Below, piece after piece: positions 1 to 5,120 of a stretch of DNA of 5,120 nucleotides; position 1 is the first letter of the stretch, and every line of letters starts with the position of its first letter. The position numbers and the translations under genes are program-made. A model generated the notes under the pieces. That model was not told the origin of the DNA and searched no databases. It worked only from the letters and a program-made list of their open reading frames with translations. This DNA comes from Nocardioidaceae bacterium (GTDB taxonomy: Bacteria > Actinomycetota > Actinomycetes > Propionibacteriales > Nocardioidaceae), in the NCBI GenBank assembly GCA_013813125.1, contig JACCSH010000141.1:1-5120 (forward strand), written 5' to 3'.

Positions 1-253
1 GATGCTGGCCGCGCTGGTCTTGTTCATCTTCGCCATCGGAGTGGTCAAGGGCTTCGCCTTCGCACTCGGCCTCACCACCCTGATCGACGTGTTCGTGGTG
101 TTCTTCTTCACCAAGCCGCTGGTGACTTTGCTGTCGCGAACCAAGTTCTTCGGCCAGGGCCACACCTGGTCGGGCCTTGACCGTCGCCACCTAGGAATGA
201 AGCCACTGACGCGCCCGACCGTCAGAGCCCACCCGGCACGAGGGGAGGCCTGA
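1..253 (+). CDS. secD: SecD, protein translocase subunit, C-terminal fragment (5' end outside window)
   Basis: Last 83 residues of SecD, read in the frame whose first full codon is at base 2 and ending with TGA at 251-253. SecD pairs with SecF in the cytoplasmic membrane and uses the proton-motive force to help SecYEG/SecA release and pull exported proteins. The visible part has two hydrophobic segments (about residues 1-17 and 18-44 of the fragment). The stretch [19 protein letters not shown] matches the final membrane helices of actinobacterial SecD, and the following [15 protein letters not shown] is the usual cytoplasmic end of that family. A short basic tail of about 20 residues follows. 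The internal ATG at base 2 lies within a membrane helix and is not the gene start; the periplasmic P1 domain and earlier helices must lie upstream. The stop overlaps the secF start by one base, as expected for one operon. Identification rests on recognised family sequence and on the adjacent secF. Confidence 0.95.
   Translation, partial: MLAALVLFIFAIGVVKGFAFALGLTTLIDVFVVFFFTKPLVTLLSRTKFFGQGHTWSGLDRRHLGMKPLTRPTVRAHPARGEA
241..248 (+). promoter_or_regulatory. Ribosome binding site of secF
   Basis: AGGGGAGG lies inside the last codons of secD and ends four bases before the secF ATG at 253. The purine-rich match to the 16S 3' end is strong. It fixes this ATG as the start and, together with the TGATG overlap, suggests coupled translation of secD and secF. 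Confidence 0.75.
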
Positions 254-1629
254 TGTCGAAGCTCGCCGAAATCGGAGCTCGCCTCTACCAGGGCGACGCC
301 TCGATCGACTTCATCGGCCGGCGCAAGCTGTGGTACCTCATCTCTGCCCTGATCGTCGTGGTCGTTGTCGCTGGCTTGGTCTTTCGTGGCCTCAACTTCG
401 GCATCGAGTTCCGCGGCGGAGTCGAGTTCCGCGGCACCGGTTTCAGTGACGCCTCGGGCAGCATCGACGACGTAACGGAAGCCGTGGTCAACACGGAGAT
501 CAGCGGTGCAGAGAGCCCGACCGTGGTGGCCGAAGGCTCACCGGCGGACACGATCCGCGTCGAGACCGAGACACTCTCGGCCGATCAGCAAAATGTCATC
601 GAGCAGGTCATTCTCGACGCCGGAGCCACCGAGGTGAGCTCCACCTCGATCGGGCCCACCTGGGGTTCGGCCATTGCGAACAAGGCGCTCACGGGGTTAA
701 TCGTGTTCCTCGTGTTGGTTGTGCTCTTCATCTGGGCCTACTTCCGGGAATGGCGGATGTCGGTGGCCGCGATCGTGGCACTGGCCCACGACCTCGTCAT
801 CACGATCGGCGTCTACGCGCTGACCGGCTTCGAGGTGACTCCCGCGACGGTCACGGGACTGCTCACGATCTTGGGGTTCTCGCTCTACGACACGGTCGTG
901 GTCTTCGACAAGGTGCGCGAGAATACTCGCGGCGTCGTCAACTCGACCCGGCGAACCTATGCGGAGAGCGCCAACCTCGCCGTCAACCAGACCCTGGTGC
1001 GTTCGATCAACACCTCGATCGCGGCACTGCTCCCGGTCGGGGCGATCTTGTACGTCGGAATCGTCCAGCTGGGGTCGGGACCGCTCAAAGACCTCGCGCT
1101 CGCATTGTTCGTCGGTATGGCGGCCGGTGCCTACTCGTCGATCTTCATCGCCACGCCACTGTTGGCGCAGCTCAAGATGCGCGAGCCGGCCATGCAAGCC
1201 CAGGCGAAGCGCGTCGCCGCGCGGCGCAGCTCCGACGCCCGTGACTCAGCCAGGCTTGCCCGCGGTGAGGTTGTCAACGTCCAGAGCAGCGGCGAAGTAG
1301 ATCCAGGCTCTGGCCCTGGTCGCACGGTGGATCCGAGCCGCGAACCGGCCACCCTCGGGGCGGCGACCGGCTCTTCCGCAGTCAGCTTCGACTCCGCTGG
1401 CGCCCCGGCGGACAGCACCGGTTCGACGGCAGCAGGTTCGGGTCCGACGGCCACAGGTTCTGGTTCTACCGCGCTAGGACAAGGCACCAGCACACCATCC
1501 GGAGCGGTCCGGACCAGCAGGAGTGGAGCCGTCCGCCGAAGTTCGCCTGAGCGGCCGATGAACGCCGCGGCCGCCAAGCGCGCCCAACCGCAACGGCAGG
1601 TTCGCTCCAAGCGCGGCAAGACCAAGTGA
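253..1629 (+). CDS. secF: SecF, protein translocase subunit
   Basis: Membrane subunit that works with SecD in the late, proton-driven steps of Sec protein export. The 458 residues show the family order. A first membrane helix lies at about 27-44. The SecD/SecF signature FGIEFRGG follows at 49-56, then a periplasmic domain to about 140. Five further helices lie near 145-163, 169-191, 200-218, 255-272 and 280-303. The conserved AHD is at 178-180, and GFSLYDTVVVFDKVREN at 208-224 is the SecF helix-4 signature. After residue 310 comes a hydrophilic tail of about 150 residues rich in Ser, Gly, Ala, Thr and Pro, ending in a strongly basic stretch (RSKRGKTK). Tails of varied length are usual in actinobacterial SecF; this one is long and has a small internal repeat. 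The ATG is chosen because of a strong Shine-Dalgarno sequence and the one-base overlap with secD. The end overlaps apt by four bases. Confidence 0.97.
   Translation: MSKLAEIGARLYQGDASIDFIGRRKLWYLISALIVVVVVAGLVFRGLNFGIEFRGGVEFRGTGFSDASGSIDDVTEAVVNTEISGAESPTVVAEGSPADTIRVETETLSADQQNVIEQVILDAGATEVSSTSIGPTWGSAIANKALTGLIVFLVLVVLFIWAYFREWRMSVAAIVALAHDLVITIGVYALTGFEVTPATVTGLLTILGFSLYDTVVVFDKVRENTRGVVNSTRRTYAESANLAVNQTLVRSINTSIAALLPVGAILYVGIVQLGSGPLKDLALALFVGMAAGAYSSIFIATPLLAQLKMREPAMQAQAKRVAARRSSDARDSARLARGEVVNVQSSGEVDPGSGPGRTVDPSREPATLGAATGSSAVSFDSAGAPADSTGSTAAGSGPTATGSGSTALGQGTSTPSGAVRTSRSGAVRRSSPERPMNAAAAKRAQPQRQVRSKRGKTK
1414..1473 (+). repeat. Imperfect short tandem repeat in the SecF tail
   Basis: The coding sequence for residues 388-407 of SecF contains a partial unit STGSTA (388-393) followed by two seven-residue units, AGSGPTA (394-400; bases 1432-1452) and TGSGSTA (401-407; bases 1453-1473). 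At DNA level the two full units share GGTTC and GGT blocks but differ at several third positions, so the repeat is old or is maintained at protein level. It lies in the low-complexity, presumably disordered tail. No function can be assigned from the sequence. Confidence 0.6.
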
Positions 1630-2177
1630 GCGCTCGTGCGGAGGAGCTTCGCGCCGTGCTGTCGTCGCTCGTCCGAGACGTCGCGGACTTCCCCGAGCCC
1701 GGCATTATCTTCAAGGACATCTCCCCGCTCCTAGCCGATCATCGAGGGTTCTCAGCCGTCATCGAGGCGCTGGCAGACTGTGGGCGAGACGGGGACGGCA
1801 CTGTGGTCGTCGACAAGGTTGTCGGCATCGAGGCCCGCGGATTCATCCTCGCTGCCCCTGTGGCGCTGTCTCTTGGAACGGGGTTCGTCCCCGTGCGGAA
1901 GGTCGGCAAGCTGCCCGGCCCCACCCACCAGGAGACCTACGCGCTCGAGTACGGCGAGGCCACCCTGGAGATCCACCAAGACGCGTTTCAGGCGGGCGAA
2001 CGCGCGCTCGTCATCGACGACGTGCTGGCAACCGGGGGCACGGTCAACGCCACGCGCCTTCTGCTCGAGCGCTGTGGCGCCACCGTGGCTGGGGTGGCGG
2101 TGCTCATCGAGCTGGGATTCTTGGGGGGCAGAGAGGCCCTACGACCCCTTGACCTCTCCGCCCTGATGACTGCGTGA
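1626..2177 (+). CDS. apt: Adenine phosphoribosyltransferase
   Basis: Cytoplasmic purine-salvage enzyme that joins adenine to PRPP, giving AMP and pyrophosphate. The 183-residue length equals that of typical bacterial Apt. Visible landmarks are FPEPGIIFKDI (22-32) near the N-terminus, GIEARGF (67-73), RKVGKLPGPT (91-100) of the flexible catalytic loop, YALEYG (105-110), the PRPP-binding motif ALVIDDVLATGGT (127-139), and ELGFLGGRE (162-170) near the end. All key elements are present, so the enzyme should be active. The GTG at 1626 overlaps the secF stop by four bases (GTGA) and has no clear Shine-Dalgarno sequence, so translation is probably coupled to secF. A second in-frame GTG at 1656, preceded by GGAGGAG at 1640-1646 with a 9-base gap, would give 173 residues. 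The longer form is preferred because it matches the usual distance to the PEPG motif. Confidence 0.96.
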   Translation: MSARAEELRAVLSSLVRDVADFPEPGIIFKDISPLLADHRGFSAVIEALADCGRDGDGTVVVDKVVGIEARGFILAAPVALSLGTGFVPVRKVGKLPGPTHQETYALEYGEATLEIHQDAFQAGERALVIDDVLATGGTVNATRLLLERCGATVAGVAVLIELGFLGGREALRPLDLSALMTA

Positions 2178-2181
2178 CTGC

Positions 2182-2211
2182 CTGACCGCACCGGTTAGAA
2201 ACCTCTAGACT
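2182..2211 (+). promoter_or_regulatory. Possible promoter for relA
   Basis: The apt-relA gap contains CTGACC (2182-2187), 18 bases, then TAGACT (2206-2211). These resemble the -35 and -10 elements of actinobacterial housekeeping promoters (TTGACN and TANNNT). Transcription would begin near 2217-2219, leaving a leader of roughly 26-28 bases before the GTG at 2245 with its ribosome binding site. The elements are short and partial matches in GC-rich DNA are common, so this is a candidate only. It is the only gap of notable size in the otherwise overlapping forward gene run. Confidence 0.4.
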
Positions 2212-2233
2212 GGGAGCTTGCAGGACAGGAGTG

Positions 2234-2239
2234 AGGAGG
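2234..2239 (+). promoter_or_regulatory. Ribosome binding site of relA that decides its start
   Basis: AGGAGG lies within a purine run (GAGGAGGAG, 2233-2241), five bases before the GTG at 2245. It supports that GTG over the upstream in-frame TTG at 2218, for which I see only a weak GGGAG (2212-2216), one base before the TTG and therefore too close. Confidence 0.75.
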
Positions 2240-2244
2240 AGCAG

Positions 2245-4572
2245 GTGAGCGACGAGCTTCTCACTCCGGCTGTCGAAGAGCCCCCGGCCGGAGAGAGCGC
2301 AGCCGCTCCCACGAGCATGCGCTCGCGGCTGGCTCGGATCGGTGGTCGCACCTCGTCGACCGACCCGGTGCTCGAGCCCCTGTTCCGCATCGTTAAGAAC
2401 ACCCACCCCAAGACCGACCTGGCAGTGATCGAGAAGGCCTACCGGATCGCTGAGTTCCACCATCGCACGCAGAAGCGCAAGAGCGGTGACCCCTACATCA
2501 CCCACCCGCTCGCGGTGACGCAGATCCTCGCCGAGCTGGGGATGACCGAATCCACGCTGTGCGCCGCGCTGCTCCACGACACCGTCGAAGACACCGCCTA
2601 CACCCTCGCGCAGCTGACCAAGGACTTCGGTGACGAAGTCGCGCTGCTGGTCGACGGTGTCACCAAGCTCGAGAAGGTCAAGTACGGCGACTCGGCGCAG
2701 GTCGAGACCATCCGCAAGATGATCGTGGCAATGAGCAAGGACATCCGCGTCCTCGTCATCAAGCTCGCCGACCGCCTGCACAACATGCGCACGTTGCGGT
2801 TCCTGCGGCAGGAGAAACAGACGCGCATCGCGAGCGAGACTCTGGAGATCTACGCTCCGCTGGCTCATCGGCTCGGCATGAACACCATCAAGTGGGAGCT
2901 CGAGGACCTCGCCTTCGCCACGTTGCACCCGAAGGTCTACGACGAGATCGTCCGTCTGGTGGCTGAGCGAGCACCAGCGAGAGACGAGTTCCTGGCCACC
3001 GTCGTCGATCAGGTGCAGAGCGATCTGCGCGCCGCCAAGATCACCGCCACGGTAACCGGGCGGCCCAAGCACTACTACTCCATCTATCAGAAGATGATCG
3101 TGAGAGGGCGGGAGTTCACCGATATCTACGATCTCGTCGGCATCCGCATCCTAACCGAGTCATTGCGTGACTGCTACGCGGTGCTGGGGGTGCTGCACGC
3201 TCGTTGGAACCCGGTCGCCGGTCGTTTCAAGGACTTCGTGGCAATGCCGAAGTTCAACATGTACCAGTCGCTGCACACCACCGTCATAGGCCCAGGCGGC
3301 AAGCCGGTGGAGCTCCAGATCCGCACCTTCGACATGCACCGCCGGGCTGACTACGGGGTTGCAGCGCACTGGAAGTACAAGGAGAACGGACGAAACGGCG
3401 TCGACACGGGCCGTCCCCTGGCTGGCTCTGCGATGGATGCCAGCTCGGGGACCGGTGATATGACGTGGGTGCGTCAGCTTGTCGACTGGCAGAAGGAAAC
3501 GGAAGACCCCAACGAGTTCCTCGACTCCCTGCGCTTCGAGATCAACTCGACGGAGGTCTACGCGTTCACCCCTCGTGGCAAGGTCTTCGCGCTTCCCACC
3601 GGCTCGACCCCCATCGACTTCGCCTACTCGATCCACACCGAGGTCGGCCACCGCTGCATCGGTGCCCGAGTCAACGGCCGCCTCGTGCCGCTCGAGTCGC
3701 AGCTCGAGAACGGCGACGTGGTGGAGATCTTCACCTCGAAGTCCGAGACAGCTGGGCCGAGCCGGGACTGGCTGACGTTCGTCAAGAGCCCCCGTGCGCG
3801 CAACAAGATCAAGCAGTTCTTCACCAAGGAGCGGCGAGAAGAGGCGATCGAGGCCGGCAAGGAGGCGCTGGTTCGCATCATGCGCCGCGAGCGGCTCCCG
3901 CTGCAGCGGATGCTGACCCACGAGACGCTAGCCGTCGTTGCCACTGAGCTCCACCATGCCGACGTGTCCTCGCTGTACGCAGCAGTGGGGGAGGGGAACG
4001 TCACCGCGCAAGCCGTCGTACGGCGGATCGTGAACCTGTTCGGTGACGAGGCCGCGGCAGACGAGGCCGCCGAGACCGTCACGATCAGCCCGACTCCTGA
4101 TCGGCGCCAGCGGTCCCCAAGAGGTGACGCAGGCGTAGTGGTCAAGGGGCTGACCGACGTCTGGGTGAAACTGGCCCGGTGCTGTACCCCGGTGCCTGGC
4201 GACGAGATCGTCGGGTTCGTCACGACCGGTGCCGGAGTGTCAGTGCACCGCTCCGACTGCACGAACGTGAAGAGCCTGTCGACCCAGACCGGCCGGATGG
4301 TCGAGGTGGAATGGTCTCCGACGTCTCAGTCGATGTTCTTGGTGGCGATCCAGGTCGAGGGACTCGACCGTCCCCGCCTGTTGAGCGATGTCACGCTGGT
4401 GCTGTCCGATCTGCACGTCAACATCTTGTCCGCGTCGGTCGCGACGTCGCGCGACCGCATCGCCAAGAGCCGCTTTACCTTCGAGATGGCAGACCCGGCG
4501 CATCTTGGCCATCTGCTCAAAGCGGTCCGCACCGTCGACGGCGTCTTCGACGCTTATCGGGTGACTCAGTAG
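2245..4572 (+). CDS. relA: Bifunctional (p)ppGpp synthetase/hydrolase (RelA/SpoT family, Rel)
   Basis: Cytoplasmic, ribosome-associated stringent-response enzyme. It transfers pyrophosphate from ATP to GDP or GTP when tRNAs are uncharged, and hydrolyses (p)ppGpp otherwise. Counting from the GTG at 2245 gives 775 residues, near the 790 of mycobacterial Rel. The hydrolase (HD) domain shows [10 protein letters not shown] (79-88), LLHDTVEDT (109-117, with the HD pair and the ED pair) and [11 protein letters not shown] (173-183). The synthetase domain shows [13 protein letters not shown] (272-284), YDLVGIRI (295-302), RFKD (327-330), NMYQSLHTT (338-346) and ELQIRT (356-361). TGS (about 437-499) and helical regions follow, then a zinc-finger-like region with [12 protein letters not shown] (642-653) and H668/C672, and a C-terminal ACT domain (about 695-775). 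Both catalytic halves keep their key residues, and RFKD is the RXKD form typical of bifunctional Rel rather than the EXDD of synthetase-only RelA. The first 35 or so residues are variable. An upstream in-frame TTG at 2218 would add nine residues but coincides with the likely transcription start. Confidence 0.97.
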   Translation: MSDELLTPAVEEPPAGESAAAPTSMRSRLARIGGRTSSTDPVLEPLFRIVKNTHPKTDLAVIEKAYRIAEFHHRTQKRKSGDPYITHPLAVTQILAELGMTESTLCAALLHDTVEDTAYTLAQLTKDFGDEVALLVDGVTKLEKVKYGDSAQVETIRKMIVAMSKDIRVLVIKLADRLHNMRTLRFLRQEKQTRIASETLEIYAPLAHRLGMNTIKWELEDLAFATLHPKVYDEIVRLVAERAPARDEFLATVVDQVQSDLRAAKITATVTGRPKHYYSIYQKMIVRGREFTDIYDLVGIRILTESLRDCYAVLGVLHARWNPVAGRFKDFVAMPKFNMYQSLHTTVIGPGGKPVELQIRTFDMHRRADYGVAAHWKYKENGRNGVDTGRPLAGSAMDASSGTGDMTWVRQLVDWQKETEDPNEFLDSLRFEINSTEVYAFTPRGKVFALPTGSTPIDFAYSIHTEVGHRCIGARVNGRLVPLESQLENGDVVEIFTSKSETAGPSRDWLTFVKSPRARNKIKQFFTKERREEAIEAGKEALVRIMRRERLPLQRMLTHETLAVVATELHHADVSSLYAAVGEGNVTAQAVVRRIVNLFGDEAAADEAAETVTISPTPDRRQRSPRGDAGVVVKGLTDVWVKLARCCTPVPGDEIVGFVTTGAGVSVHRSDCTNVKSLSTQTGRMVEVEWSPTSQSMFLVAIQVEGLDRPRLLSDVTLVLSDLHVNILSASVATSRDRIAKSRFTFEMADPAHLGHLLKAVRTVDGVFDAYRVTQ

Positions 4573-4579
4573 CTCGCCT

Positions 4580-4617
4580 CGAGTTCAGCTGAACTGGCAT
4601 GCGTTCAGCTGAACTCG
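4580..4617. terminator. Long hairpin between convergent genes, probable bidirectional terminator
   Basis: GAGTTCAGCTGAAC (4581-4594) and GTTCAGCTGAACTC (4603-4616) are perfect inverted repeats around an 8-base loop (TGGCATGC). The flanking C4580-G4617 pair extends the stem to 15 bp. It begins 7 bases after the relA TAG and serves the end of the opposing DUF349 gene equally well. Neither side has a T-tract, so this would be the U-less stem type often proposed in high-GC actinobacteria. Each arm also contains a 12-bp palindrome (GTTCAGCTGAAC), so a protein-binding site is an alternative. The position between converging 3' ends favours termination. Confidence 0.6.
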
Positions 4618-5120
4618 GCAAGTGCCTTCTGAGCTTGGTCGAGCCACAGGCGACGGGCTTCGATGTCTGCCTGAGCTTGCCGCACCGCCTTGGCGTTGCC
4701 GTCGGCATCTGCCTTGGCGAGAGCCGCCTCGAGTGAGGCGATCGACGCTTCCAGCTTGGCGACGGTATCGGCCGCGCGCGCTTTAGACTCGGGGCTGGCG
4801 CCCTGCCACCGCTCGTCCTCAGCTGCGCGCACCGCTTGCTCTACCTTCTTGAACCGGTCGTCGAAGTCCTTCACGTCTGCGCGAGGCACCTTCCCCGCCG
4901 CGTCCCAGCGCTCAGCCAGGTCCCGGAAGGCTTCCCGAGTTGTCCTGGGGTTGGTGACTGGCAGCAACGCCTCGGCCTTGGCCAGCAGCGCCGACTTCAC
5001 CTTTGCGTTGGCGGCGTACTCCTTGTCCAAAGCCGCGTTGGCGCTGTCACGCGCCGAGAAAAAAGTGTCCTGGGCGGCTCTGAACCGCTTCCATAGCATC
5101 TCGTCGGCGTCCTTTTGCGC
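4605..5120 (-). CDS. DUF349 domain-containing protein, C-terminal part (5' end outside window)
   Basis: Reverse-strand gene ending with TGA at 4605-4607 and open to the right edge, so 171 residues are visible. The start lies outside: the reading frame continues upstream of the Met codon at 5097-5099 (AQKDADE before it), and that Met sits inside a domain. The motif EMLWKRFRAAQDTFF (fragment residues 7-21) is the end of one DUF349 repeat. A second follows at about 60-106, with ERWDAAGKVPRADVKDFDDRF (broken as ERWDAAGK 70-77 and VPRADVKDFDDRF 78-90) and DERW (102-105). The rest is Ala-, Glu- and Lys-rich helix, probably coiled coil (about 109-168). No membrane segment or signal peptide is visible. 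DUF349 proteins are helical, often carry several copies of the domain, and are common beside relA in actinobacteria; their biochemical role is not established. The family call is firm, the function unknown. Confidence 0.9.
   Translation of the reverse strand, partial: AQKDADEMLWKRFRAAQDTFFSARDSANAALDKEYAANAKVKSALLAKAEALLPVTNPRTTREAFRDLAERWDAAGKVPRADVKDFDDRFKKVEQAVRAAEDERWQGASPESKARAADTVAKLEASIASLEAALAKADADGNAKAVRQAQADIEARRLWLDQAQKALAEFS

Noticed and set aside
697..1197. Minus-strand frame of 166 codons opposite secF, and the overlapping plus-strand frame 750-1244
   Set aside because: Both translations are rich in Arg, Asp and His and of low complexity, typical of shadow frames in high-GC genes, and secF fully explains the region.
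2167..2190. Three tandem 8-base units TGACTGCG, TGACTGCC, TGACCGCA at the end of apt
   Set aside because: Only three short, imperfect copies, partly coding. The third overlaps the possible -35 element. This is too little to call an operator or repeat element.
2193..2203. Small inverted repeat GGTT-AGA-AACC in the apt-relA gap
   Set aside because: A 4-bp stem with a 3-base loop is too weak for a terminator or attenuator, and it overlaps the spacer of the candidate promoter.
2104..3072. Long open frame of 322 codons on the minus strand across the end of apt and the start of relA
   Set aside because: It lies opposite two firmly identified genes. Long antisense frames are expected in GC-rich coding DNA, and its translation shows no recognisable domain.
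3160..3921. Minus-strand frame of 253 codons inside relA
   Set aside because: It is entirely within the conserved synthetase, TGS and helical coding region of relA. No ribosome binding site or family resemblance was seen.
4836..5096. Plus-strand frame of 86 codons opposite the DUF349 gene
   Set aside because: It is antisense to a recognisable DUF349 coding sequence and shows no domain of its own.

Overview
The window is a compact stretch of high-GC bacterial chromosome. Codon third positions favour G/C, and the start codons are ATG, GTG and probably GTG. The proteins read like those of Actinomycetota: a SecF with a long hydrophilic basic tail, a long Rel with the RFKD synthetase motif, and a DUF349 protein. 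I cannot place the genus; a Micrococcales- or Propionibacteriales-like actinomycete is a guess from general protein character.

Layout, left to right. (1) The 3' end of secD (1-253, +) runs in from the left edge. (2) secF (253-1629, +) overlaps the secD stop by one base (TGATG). (3) apt (1626-2177, +) overlaps the secF stop by four bases (GTGA). (4) A 67-bp gap holds a possible promoter and a strong ribosome binding site. (5) relA (2245-4572, +) encodes a full-length bifunctional (p)ppGpp synthetase/hydrolase. (6) A 32-bp gap contains most of a long hairpin. (7) The 3' end of a DUF349 gene (4605-5120, -) converges on relA and runs off the right edge.

The secD-secF-apt-relA order is a familiar actinobacterial arrangement. 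SecD and SecF form the membrane complex that helps SecYEG complete protein export. Apt salvages adenine to AMP using PRPP. Rel makes and degrades (p)ppGpp according to amino-acid supply. The overlaps make secD-secF-apt look like one translationally coupled transcript. relA could be read from that transcript and also from a promoter of its own.

No mobile element, CRISPR array, RNA gene, defence locus or sign of recent transfer was seen, and there is no gene-free stretch longer than 67 bp. The window is mostly conserved core genome. I found no convincing new system. The most unusual local structure is the paired palindrome between relA and the DUF349 gene, whose right arm contains the DUF349 stop codon.
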